A DNA stretch of 64,000 nucleotides. Source: Verrucomicrobiota bacterium. GTDB lineage: Bacteria; Verrucomicrobiota; Verrucomicrobiia; Verrucomicrobiales; Verrucomicrobiaceae. A program made the translations under genes and the position numbers. Positions 1 to 7,365 of this stretch are shown in pieces. The stretch lies in contig JANYCZ010000004.1 of the NCBI GenBank assembly GCA_025360015.1, forward strand, positions 106,426 through 170,425, written 5' to 3'. Under the pieces are notes generated by a model that saw nothing but the letters and a program-made list of their open reading frames with translations, was not told the DNA's origin and ran no database searches. How positions within the stretch are numbered: the stretch's first letter is position 1; every line of letters starts with the position of its first letter.

Positions 1-162
1 GCAAAAGCCGCAGATCGCAGTCGTCGTCGCATCCGGCAGCAGATGCGATGGCACCTGCCCCAGGCCAAACTTGCCAGGCTCGCGCACGAGATCGGCCGTC
101 AGCGGGCCGTCCCACTCGCGCAGAGTCATGGCAGGCAGCTTGATGGCGGGAATTTTCATCAT
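1..162 (-). CDS. Molybdopterin oxidoreductase, probable assimilatory nitrate reductase (5' part only)
   Basis: Only the first 54 codons are in the window; the gene runs off the left edge. The reading starts at ATG-ATG (160-162) two bases after the stop of the DmsBC gene. It reaches CGFC at the very edge, which fits the first half of the CxxCxxxC [4Fe-4S] motif at the N-terminus of NasA/NapA/formate-dehydrogenase-type enzymes. The upstream part, with LREWDGPLT and LVREPGKFGLGQ, resembles the leader of molybdoenzymes found in nitrate assimilation clusters. Its position downstream of nitrite reductase and a DmsBC-like protein supports nitrate reduction to nitrite. The catalytic domain is not visible, so another DMSO-reductase-family substrate cannot be excluded. 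Confidence 0.7.
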   Translation of the reverse strand, partial: MMKIPAIKLPAMTLREWDGPLTADLVREPGKFGLGQVPSHLLPDATTTAICGFC

Positions 163-164
163 GG

Positions 165-1781
165 TCAGTTACCCGGCATTTTGGTGCCTGCGGAGGCGGT
201 GAAGAAATGCAGCCGCTCCATCAGCTGGCTGCCAAACAGGAGCAGCAGAGACAGGCTGAGCATCCAGTGCGCATTAGCACCAGCAGCGATCAACACAGGA
301 ATCAACAGTCCCGTGGCAATGAGCAGCAGCGCGCGCATTTCGATCTGCACCCCAAGATGCTTCTGCATGATGCGTGCGGATTTGTGCCAGGTGCAGCTCT
401 CATCTTCCAGCGCCAGACGGTATTTCGAAATCTCCCAGACTGACAAGCTCCAGCGGCACAGCAGCGTGAATGCCATGGCCCCGGTTGCCACCTCCAGGCC
501 GGCCCAGCTCCACACGGCAGTGCACAAGGCAGCGCCCAGCAGCAGCAGGGTGCCGAGGAATTTGACCGCCACATTCTTCAGCGACCAGAACGGCCTGCGC
601 GTGTCCACATACACCATCACGGAGCACCACACCGCCACCACGGCCGCTGCGGCGGTGCCCGTGACCGCCAGTTTCATCCATTCCATGTTCCCCAGCCACC
701 ACGTGGCAAAGATGGCCTGCCCTCCTGCGGGCAAAGCACTAAAGGCCATGATCTCGCGCGAGAGCCAGGATTTCCGCCAGCCAAGAAAAGCGCGCCAAGC
801 TTTCAAAGGCTGCCCCAGATGCAGCGTGCTCAAAGCAACACCCGCCAGCCCCACCGCGAGAGCTGCCGCACTGGTGAGCGCGGCCTGCGTCAGCGTGAGC
901 CAGTTCATCCACATGGCGATGGCGCAGCCGATGAATCCACCCGCGCTCATCTGTGTGAGCACCAGCATCCACGCCAGCGGATCATGATGCCCTGGATCAA
1001 GATCCAGCCGCCCGGCATCCGCAGGTCTGGCGGCTGTGGGCACAGGCTGTGAGGAGACATAAGTCGTCGTAGGGCGCGTATAGCTCGAATCAAACGCACC
1101 GGCGATGATGCTACCACGATCTGGCACCGCATCTAGCTTCACGACCTTGATCTTGATGGCCTCGTTCGGGCAGGACTGCACGCAGGCCGGCGCCTCGCCT
1201 TCCGCCAGACGCCCCTGGCACATGTCACACTTCCGCACGATGCCTCGTTTCAGATTGAACTTCGGCACCTCATACGGACATTTGAGAATGCAGTAGCTGC
1301 AGCCGATGCACTGATCATCCAGATGCCGCACGATGCCGGTCACGGCGTCTTTGTCATAGGCCAGCACCGGGCAGCCCTCCGCACAGGCCGGGTCAGCACA
1401 GTGGTGGCAGGCCGTGGTGACCGTCTGCAAATACGGCTGCTTCCGCGTGCCAACGAGCAGACCCATGTCGCGCCAGCTCTCGCCGTCATCGAGTCCATTC
1501 AACGAATGACAGGCCGCCACGCAGGCCTTGCACCCAGTGCAGGCGTCCAGATTTACCTCAAAAGCATACTGCTCACCAGGAACCGGTTTGCTCAGCGGAA
1601 TAAGATGCGTAAAACGCTCTCGGACCGATCTGGCATCGTACTCATCTGAGAACAGCGCCACAGGCGTACGCAGTGTCTGCTGCTCACGCAGCGCTTCATC
1701 AATAATTTTTGACCGTTGGCTTATGATTCCACCGACAGCGCTCCCGCTGCCTGTGATTGGATCTTCCAAATCATAAATCAT
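165..1781 (-). CDS. Fused DmsB-type ferredoxin / DmsC-type membrane anchor
   Basis: The 538-residue protein joins two electron-transfer modules that are separate subunits in E. coli DMSO reductase. Residues about 75-215 carry four cysteine clusters (CTGCKACVAAC, CHHCADPACAEGCP, CIGCSYCILKCP and CDMC...CVQSCP), which fits four [4Fe-4S] centres. Residues about 262-535 form eight hydrophobic segments typical of the DmsC quinol-binding anchor. It lies between nirA and the molybdopterin reductase, two bases from the latter, so it probably passes quinol electrons to nitrate reductase; that role is inferred. The ATG chosen lies inside a heptamer repeat array. It overlaps the stop of a five-codon leader (MIYDL, start 1795) as ATGA. 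The first 15 or so residues look non-conserved, so the native start may be a later non-ATG codon. Confidence 0.8.
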   Translation of the reverse strand: MIYDLEDPITGSGSAVGGIISQRSKIIDEALREQQTLRTPVALFSDEYDARSVRERFTHLIPLSKPVPGEQYAFEVNLDACTGCKACVAACHSLNGLDDGESWRDMGLLVGTRKQPYLQTVTTACHHCADPACAEGCPVLAYDKDAVTGIVRHLDDQCIGCSYCILKCPYEVPKFNLKRGIVRKCDMCQGRLAEGEAPACVQSCPNEAIKIKVVKLDAVPDRGSIIAGAFDSSYTRPTTTYVSSQPVPTAARPADAGRLDLDPGHHDPLAWMLVLTQMSAGGFIGCAIAMWMNWLTLTQAALTSAAALAVGLAGVALSTLHLGQPLKAWRAFLGWRKSWLSREIMAFSALPAGGQAIFATWWLGNMEWMKLAVTGTAAAAVVAVWCSVMVYVDTRRPFWSLKNVAVKFLGTLLLLGAALCTAVWSWAGLEVATGAMAFTLLCRWSLSVWEISKYRLALEDESCTWHKSARIMQKHLGVQIEMRALLLIATGLLIPVLIAAGANAHWMLSLSLLLLFGSQLMERLHFFTASAGTKMPGN

Positions 1782-1799
1782 AAATCGTAAATCATAAAT
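1768..1799. repeat. Solo 32-bp heptamer array (AAATCAT/AAATCGT)
   Basis: Four and a half copies of a 7-bp unit, in the order AAATCAT, AAATCAT, AAATCGT, AAATCAT, AAAT. Its reverse complement is identical base for base, including the position of the single variant unit, to the array at 12016-12047. It fills most of the gap between nirA and dmsBC and supplies the start codon of dmsBC. Confidence 0.9.
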
Positions 1800-1808
1800 T
1801 CCCCCGCC

Positions 1809-3578
1809 TCACGCCGCCGCATCAAACACCACCTGCAGTTCCCCCACTGTGTGCCGGTTGCAGAAGGCATGAAAGGTTTCTTCCGCGCTACGCTTGTCCA
1901 GATAGCCCTTGAGCATGGCCTCCAGAGTGGGGCCAAGAGATTCAAAGGCCACGCCACTGAAAATCTGTCGGCCGATCTTGCGGTTCTCACCGAAGCCACC
2001 ACCGACGGTGATGTGATAGCCTTCGCCGCTTTCGGATTTCACCTTGGTTCCGAGCAGACCGATGTCTCCCATGAAGTGCTGGGCGCAGGAGTGCGCACAG
2101 CCGGTGAAGTGGATGTTCACGGGCTTGTCGAGCTTCACCCGCTTGTCGAGATACTCCATCATGGCGATGGCGTGTCCCTTCGTGTCGCTTGCGGCAAATT
2201 TGCAGTACTTGTTTCCCGTGCAGGCCACGAAGCCGCTCTTGAGATTCGACTGCTCACTAGGAAAACCGAGCTTCTTCAATGACTTCGCCACCGTGGTCGC
2301 ATAAGCGGCCGGGACATTCGGGATGATGAAGTTCTGCCACACGGTGAGGCGGATCTCCCCCGAGCCGTAGCTGTCCGCCAGATCGGCGATGCGGGTGAGC
2401 TGCTTCGCGGTCATCTGTCCCACGGGCACACTCGCACCGATGTACACCAGCCCGTCCTGCTTTTGCGGAAAGGTGCCCACGTGTGAATGACCCTGCTGGG
2501 AAAACTCACGCTTTGCCTGGCATGGCGCATCTGGCGCGAGGCGTGTCAGCTTGAATTTCAGCAGCTTCTCGGTTTCCACGAGGACTCCATCCAGCCCCTT
2601 GTCTTCGATGACATATTTGAAGCGCGCTTTCTTGCGGTTCGTGCGGTCACCAAACTGGATGAAGACTCGCAGCAGAGCGACCATGACATCGTTCAATTGG
2701 TCAGGCTTCACCAGCACCCCCCAGTCACTGGCGAAGGTCTGATGCCCCGTGACTCCGCCAAGTGCGATGCGGAAGTACACCCCCGGCTCGATGCCTTCAC
2801 TGTTCTCCACAATCTTCACCGCGCTCGCGCCTATGTCATTGGTGTCTTCGACCGCCGAGATAAGCCCGCCGCCGTCATAGGCGATGTTGAACTTGCGCGG
2901 CAGATCGTAGAACTCCTTGGAGGCAATGATGAGCGTGGCGAGTTCGTTCACCAGCGGGCGCACGTCGATGATTTCATGCGGGTCATATCCTGCACATGGG
3001 TTCATCGTGATATTGCGGATGTTGTCCGCGCCCGCGCCTTTGGAGTGCAGCCCGCAGCCCTGGATGCGCCGCAGCACCTCCGGACAGTTCTTCGGCTCGA
3101 TGAGACGAATTTGAAAATTGTTCCGCGTGGTGATCTGAATGTAGCCTGTGGTCAGTTCCTTCGCGATGGCAGCGAGCTCGCGCAGTTGATAGCTCTTCAC
3201 GATGCCGCCGGGAATGCGCAGCCTGCACATGTAGCCATCCTTCACCGGATTGAGCCAGAAGAGGCCGTTCCACTTGTAGCGAAACACGGACTCCGGCTCC
3301 GGCTTGGAGTTCCACCGCGCATCCATCACAAGCTGCTCGATGGCATCAAAGGGATGCAGTTCGCGCTTGATGCGCTCCTCCTTGGTCAGATCATCCAGCG
3401 CAGGTCCGGCTGGCGCGGCGGCTGGCGCAGGTGCCATGTCTCCGAATGACACTCCGCCAGCGGCGATGCCGGCAAAAAAGCCTTCGAGGTAGCGCTTCTG
3501 CTCACCGGAGAAATCCTGTTCTACCGAGGTGGCCGTAATGGGAGTGCTTGCTTTAGGGGTGGTGGCGGCAATATTCAT
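1809..3578 (-). CDS. nirA: Siroheme nitrite/sulfite reductase (NirA-type hemoprotein)
   Basis: The 589-residue protein has the two ferredoxin-like half-domains and siroheme-[4Fe-4S] motifs of assimilatory nitrite/sulfite reductases. It has an RNNFQIR-type segment and FNIAYDGGG in the first half, and CTGNKYCKFA plus GCAHSCAQH as the cluster ligands in the second half. It should reduce nitrite to ammonium in the cytoplasm. The start ATG (3576-3578) is three bases from the divergent hicB start, leaving no room for a separate promoter or ribosome site; a longer reading starting at 3677 would overlap hicB. An N-terminal segment FSGEQKRYLEGFFAG matches one in the neighbouring diflavin reductase, which suggests the two proteins work together. 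A sulfite reductase role is possible, but the nitrate context favours nitrite. Confidence 0.88.
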   Translation of the reverse strand: MNIAATTPKASTPITATSVEQDFSGEQKRYLEGFFAGIAAGGVSFGDMAPAPAAAPAGPALDDLTKEERIKRELHPFDAIEQLVMDARWNSKPEPESVFRYKWNGLFWLNPVKDGYMCRLRIPGGIVKSYQLRELAAIAKELTTGYIQITTRNNFQIRLIEPKNCPEVLRRIQGCGLHSKGAGADNIRNITMNPCAGYDPHEIIDVRPLVNELATLIIASKEFYDLPRKFNIAYDGGGLISAVEDTNDIGASAVKIVENSEGIEPGVYFRIALGGVTGHQTFASDWGVLVKPDQLNDVMVALLRVFIQFGDRTNRKKARFKYVIEDKGLDGVLVETEKLLKFKLTRLAPDAPCQAKREFSQQGHSHVGTFPQKQDGLVYIGASVPVGQMTAKQLTRIADLADSYGSGEIRLTVWQNFIIPNVPAAYATTVAKSLKKLGFPSEQSNLKSGFVACTGNKYCKFAASDTKGHAIAMMEYLDKRVKLDKPVNIHFTGCAHSCAQHFMGDIGLLGTKVKSESGEGYHITVGGGFGENRKIGRQIFSGVAFESLGPTLEAMLKGYLDKRSAEETFHAFCNRHTVGELQVVFDAAA

Positions 3579-3581
3579 GGC

Positions 3582-3806
3582 ATGAATGATCTTGAACTGG
3601 TTTTCCGGGTGCGTCCGGCAGAAGAAGGCGGCTTCACGGCCAATTGCCGTATGCCGGATGGCTTGATCGTCACCCAAGGCGACTCATGGGAGGAACTGGA
3701 ACTCATGGTTCGTGACGCCGTAAGCTGCCACTTTGCAGAATCCACCTTGAAGCCGGGGCGGATCAGGCTGCATCTGGAGGAAGACCGAATTCTAGAAGCA
3801 GCATGA
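3582..3806 (+). CDS. hicB: HicB-like antitoxin
   Basis: A 74-residue protein with the short partial RNase-H-like fold of HicB antitoxins: an early beta strand pair, then GG(F)xAxC, then GDSWEELELMVRDAV, a helix typical of HicB. It lacks the C-terminal DNA-binding helix-turn-helix of longer HicB proteins. The gene overlaps hicA by four bases (ATGA at 3803). It is on the opposite strand to the surrounding nitrate operon and starts three bases from nirA. The family neutralises the HicA RNase. Confidence 0.82.
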   Translation: MNDLELVFRVRPAEEGGFTANCRMPDGLIVTQGDSWEELELMVRDAVSCHFAESTLKPGRIRLHLEEDRILEAA

Positions 3807-4045
3807 AGTTGCCGCGCGATGTGACGGGCGAAGAACTGCTGCGCGGACTGCGACGGATCGGCTACGTTTTCGAACGGCAGGCTGGCAGTCACATGATCCT
3901 GCGCAGTGAATCCCCCAGGATGCACTCGGTGACCGTGCCGAACCACAAGCCCCTCAAGGTGGGTACGCTGTCCTCCATCCTGCATGAAATCGCGCTTCAG
4001 CGCACCATGAGCGTGGAGTCCTTGCTCGGAGAGATGAAACTGTGA
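3803..4045 (+). CDS. hicA: HicA-like mRNA interferase toxin
   Basis: The 80-residue protein matches the HicA double-stranded-RNA-binding-like fold. It has LLRGLRRIGY, then GSHMILR containing the catalytic histidine, then TVPNHKPLKVGTLSSIL, the usual second half of the family. HicA toxins cleave mRNA when not bound by HicB. Translation is coupled to hicB through an ATGA overlap. The gene ends four bases before the convergent stop of the diflavin reductase gene, so the hicBA pair fits tightly between two genes of the nitrate operon and looks inserted. Confidence 0.87.
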   Translation: MKLPRDVTGEELLRGLRRIGYVFERQAGSHMILRSESPRMHSVTVPNHKPLKVGTLSSILHEIALQRTMSVESLLGEMKL

Positions 4046-4049
4046 GAGT

Positions 4050-5720
4050 TCAATAGACATCGCGGGCATAGCGTTTCTCCTTTTTCATTTGGTTCACGTA
4101 GGCGGCGGCTTCCTCAACGGATTTGCCACCGGCGGTTTGGATGATGCTGTGCAGCGCCTCATCGACATCTTTGGCCATGCGCTTGGCGTCACCGCACACG
4201 TAGAAGTACGCACCCTCCTCCAGCCATTGCCAGAGTTCGGTGGCGGCCTGCAGCATGCGGGTCTGCACGTAGATCTTTTCCTGCTGGTCACGGCTGAAGG
4301 CAGTGTCCAGGCGTGTGAGGTGCCCCTTCTGCACCCATTCGATGATTTGATCGTGATACAGAAAGTCACTGGCGCGTTTTTGATCGCCGAAGAAGAGCCA
4401 GTTTTTACCGGAGGCCTGCGTCGCTTCACGTTCTTCGAGGAAGGCACGGAACGGTGCGATGCCGGTCCCGGGGCCGACCATGATGACGGGTTTCGTGCGA
4501 TCCGCAGGCAGGCGAAAATGATTCGCCGCATGGAAGTAGATGCCGGTGGTTTCACCGAGCGGCAGGCGATCCGACAGAAAGGTGGAAGCCACGCCTTTAT
4601 GCGGCACCCCATCGGTGCTGTAGCGCACCGCCGCGATGCAGAGATGCACTTCATCGGCATGCGCCTTCACGCTGGAGGCGATGGAATACAGACGGGGCTG
4701 CAGCTTGCGCAGATTTTCCATAAATGCTTTGAGGGTGATGCCCGCCTCCGGAGCTTTCCCGTAGAGATTTCTCACCTCATAACTGGTGATCAGCGCGTCA
4801 CGCAGAAGGGCGGAGCCGCCGTCCGGCAGGGCCACCACCGTCTGCGGGTCAAAGGCGTGCGCAGCGATGACGGCGTCCACCACCGCAGGGCAGTTCTGTA
4901 CAAACACGCCGAGGGCATCTCCCACTTCATAGGTCAGCCCGCTGCCGGCGAGCGAGAAACCGATGTGACGTGTGTCCTTGCTGCTGCCCCGGGCATTGAG
5001 CGACATGTTGACGATCAACTTCGCAGGGAATGGATTTTTCTTGGTGTAGCCCGTCTCTTCTTCCAGTTCCACGGTTGTCTCGGGCACCGCTGTCACGGTG
5101 GCCATGGCAGCACCGCCGCTCAGGGCCGTGAACGCGCTGGCGCTCCACGTCTTCGCGAGGTCCTCAAACTCCACATCGCAATCGACTCGATCCACAATGC
5201 GCTTGGCTCCCAGCTCGGCGAGACGTTCATCCAGCTTTCTCCCTGCCAGGCAGAAGGTGTCGCCATAGTTTTTGTCTCCCAGCGCCAGGACGCTGAACTG
5301 CACGCCCTCGAGCTTCGGACTGCTGCCGTTTTGATTGATGCTGTCCCAGAAAGACACCGCATTGTCGGGCATGTCCCCTTCCCCCCAGGTGCTGGTGATA
5401 AGCAGGACGTTTTGCTCCTTGATGAGATCGGCGGGTTGCAGCGAGTCGAGGCCCGCAGCTCGCGCTGCGAAACCCCGACCCGATGCTTCCCTGGCCAGCC
5501 GCTTGGCCAAACTTTCCGCGTTGCCGCTCTGGCTGCCGAACGCGATGAGGAGCGTGGGTTTTGCCGCCTGCGACGCTGCCATGCCGGCAGGTGCGGCTCC
5601 ACGATTGAGAACACCGGCGAGGAAGCCATTGAGCCAGGCTCGCTGCTCGGTGGAGAATGGGGCGTTTTCAGGAATGAGGGGGACGGATGTCATTGCGGCG
5701 GTGGGGGAAAGAAGATTCAT
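4050..5720 (-). CDS. CysJ-like NADPH diflavin reductase
   Basis: The 556-residue protein is organised like the sulfite reductase flavoprotein alpha subunit. An N-terminal flavodoxin domain (about residues 50-200) has the FMN-loop start GSQSGNAE. It is followed by a FAD domain with PRLYSIASS and a C-terminal NAD(P)H domain with GPGTGIAPFR and YVCGDAKRMAKDV. It probably passes NADPH electrons to the neighbouring siroheme reductase, in place of ferredoxin or NirD. The ATG at 5718-5720 overlaps the kinase stop codon (TGATG); an in-frame GTG lies one codon upstream. The N-terminal FSTEQRAWLNGFLAG segment resembles the CysJ N-terminal helix and recurs in NirA. Confidence 0.87.
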   Translation of the reverse strand: MNLLSPTAAMTSVPLIPENAPFSTEQRAWLNGFLAGVLNRGAAPAGMAASQAAKPTLLIAFGSQSGNAESLAKRLAREASGRGFAARAAGLDSLQPADLIKEQNVLLITSTWGEGDMPDNAVSFWDSINQNGSSPKLEGVQFSVLALGDKNYGDTFCLAGRKLDERLAELGAKRIVDRVDCDVEFEDLAKTWSASAFTALSGGAAMATVTAVPETTVELEEETGYTKKNPFPAKLIVNMSLNARGSSKDTRHIGFSLAGSGLTYEVGDALGVFVQNCPAVVDAVIAAHAFDPQTVVALPDGGSALLRDALITSYEVRNLYGKAPEAGITLKAFMENLRKLQPRLYSIASSVKAHADEVHLCIAAVRYSTDGVPHKGVASTFLSDRLPLGETTGIYFHAANHFRLPADRTKPVIMVGPGTGIAPFRAFLEEREATQASGKNWLFFGDQKRASDFLYHDQIIEWVQKGHLTRLDTAFSRDQQEKIYVQTRMLQAATELWQWLEEGAYFYVCGDAKRMAKDVDEALHSIIQTAGGKSVEEAAAYVNQMKKEKRYARDVY

Positions 5721-7351
5721 CACTTTCTGGCAAGCAGTTTGAAGACCAGCCAGATCGTGGTGAGCAGAAAGATGAAGAAGCCGGTCTTGTAGAAGGCGAC
5801 CGGATTGCGCTCGATCAGCGGTGTGTCCGCCTCATAAAAGGGCTGCACGCGCTCAGGATGATTGAGGTCATGCGCCAGTTCGGAGTAGTGCTGGTAGCGG
5901 CGCGCGGGCTTGATGGCGATGGCACGGTGAATGACGGCCTCCAGCCATGAGGGGATGTTAGGATTGATTTTCGAAAGCCGCTTCGCCGGATGGAAGACGG
6001 GTGTCTGAAAGCGCTCGATCTGGCCATAGGGCAGCCTGCCCGTGAGCGCCTGATACAGCGTGATGCCGAGCGCAAAGATCTCCGTGCGCTCACTGATCGG
6101 CGCACTGTGAAAACGCTCCGGCGCAAGATAGCTGGCGGTGCCTGCACGCGATGAGATGGAGAAGATGGCGGCCGCGCTGCCGAGATCCACGAGTTTGAAA
6201 GTGAGGCGCGTGTAATCGCCGATGCAGAGGATGTTCTCCGGCTTGATGTCACCATGGACGAGTTCGAGACGCAGCAGTGTCTGCGAGGCTTCCGCGAGAA
6301 ATCTTCCCAGCGCGATGGCGGAGTCCACCGAGAGCACGCGCTCACGCAGCACGGCGGCGAGGCTGGGCGCGTCCGCAAACTCCATGAGGTAGTAGCGCAT
6401 GGTCTGCCCCGGCGGCTCATAGGAACGAACGAAGTGCGCAGACCGCGCGCGTGTGGCGTTCCAGATCTCGTGGGTGAAGGCTTCGAGATGCTTTGGGCTG
6501 TCCACCGCCTCCACCGGGGCAAATTTCATGACCACGCGGTGTCCGTCCTTTTCCGCCAGCCAGACACGGCTGGTGCCATGAAAGGAGCGCACCAGTTCAT
6601 ACCCGTCGATTTCGTCGCCTTTGTTCAGCACCGCGGGAATGGTGAGCGTGCGTGCATTCATGGCGTGCAGCCTGCCCGTTTGCTGAATATCCAGCACCAG
6701 GGCGCTCATGTCATCCAGCGTTTCCTCCTTCGCCTGCTGGCGCGCCGTCATGACGATGCTGCGGGCGGAGCTGTGGCGGGAGAGCGCCGTGGCGATCTCA
6801 TCCTCAGGCACATGATTGGACACACCGTCAGAGCAGAGGAAGGCCACGTCGCCGTCTTGCAAGGTGAGCGTGAAGCACGCGGGCTCAATCTCCACGCTCA
6901 TGCCCAGCGCACGCGTCAGGATGTGGCTGCGCTCCGTCTCCACATGCCGGGTGGAAAGCGTGTTCAGCCTCCCCTCACGCCAGAGACAGACAGAAGAGTC
7001 CCCGAGATTGATGCCATGCAGCGTGTCTCCTTCGATCACCACCGCAGCCAGCGTGGCCACCATCTCCGTGCGCTCATAGCGCACTTGTGATTCCTGATAC
7101 AGAGCTTGATTGAGGATGCGGGCAAAAGTCGTGAGTGCCTGCTGAGGCGTCCAGGAGCGCGGACGTGCGCTGTAATGCTCAATGAGCGAACTCACCGCGC
7201 GTTGCGCCGCCTCGCGCGCGGGTTCGCCGCTGCCGGCACCGTCACTGAGCACGGCAATGACCGTTTGATCCCATGCACGCACGTCAAAAGCGTCAGAAGA
7301 AGGAATCCCTTCTTCTCTCGCGATGCCGTGGCTGGTGGTGAGTACCTTCAT
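5720..7351 (-). CDS. Bifunctional PP2C phosphatase / Ser-Thr protein kinase with C-terminal membrane anchor
   Basis: A 543-residue fusion. Residues 1-235 form a PP2C-type phosphatase, with LSDGAGSGEPA, GDSSVCLW and FLCSDGVSNHV carrying metal-binding aspartates. Residues about 250-515 form a eukaryotic-like kinase, with VVMKF as the ATP lysine, HGDIKPENIL as the catalytic loop, DLGSA in the DFG position and APER as the APE motif. The last 25 residues are a hydrophobic segment ending KLLARK, so the protein is probably tail-anchored with both domains in the cytoplasm. It sits between narK and the diflavin reductase, the last overlapping by TGATG. Such fusions occur in other bacterial nitrate clusters. 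Control of NarK or the reductases by phosphorylation is inference. Confidence 0.88.
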   Translation of the reverse strand: MKVLTTSHGIAREEGIPSSDAFDVRAWDQTVIAVLSDGAGSGEPAREAAQRAVSSLIEHYSARPRSWTPQQALTTFARILNQALYQESQVRYERTEMVATLAAVVIEGDTLHGINLGDSSVCLWREGRLNTLSTRHVETERSHILTRALGMSVEIEPACFTLTLQDGDVAFLCSDGVSNHVPEDEIATALSRHSSARSIVMTARQQAKEETLDDMSALVLDIQQTGRLHAMNARTLTIPAVLNKGDEIDGYELVRSFHGTSRVWLAEKDGHRVVMKFAPVEAVDSPKHLEAFTHEIWNATRARSAHFVRSYEPPGQTMRYYLMEFADAPSLAAVLRERVLSVDSAIALGRFLAEASQTLLRLELVHGDIKPENILCIGDYTRLTFKLVDLGSAAAIFSISSRAGTASYLAPERFHSAPISERTEIFALGITLYQALTGRLPYGQIERFQTPVFHPAKRLSKINPNIPSWLEAVIHRAIAIKPARRYQHYSELAHDLNHPERVQPFYEADTPLIERNPVAFYKTGFFIFLLTTIWLVFKLLARK

Positions 7352-7365
7352 AAAAGTAGTGTGAA

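Noticed and set aside
3573..3587. Third copy of the LysR dyad at the nirA-hicB junction
   Set aside because: The arms are in the opposite order (ATTCAT-N3-ATGAAT) and arise because both genes start ATG-AAT. There is no TGGCAC element at 49 bases.
4089..5792. 567-codon plus-strand frame opposite the diflavin reductase
   Set aside because: Mirror of the CysJ-like gene with no family motif; the minus strand has complete FMN, FAD and NADPH signatures.
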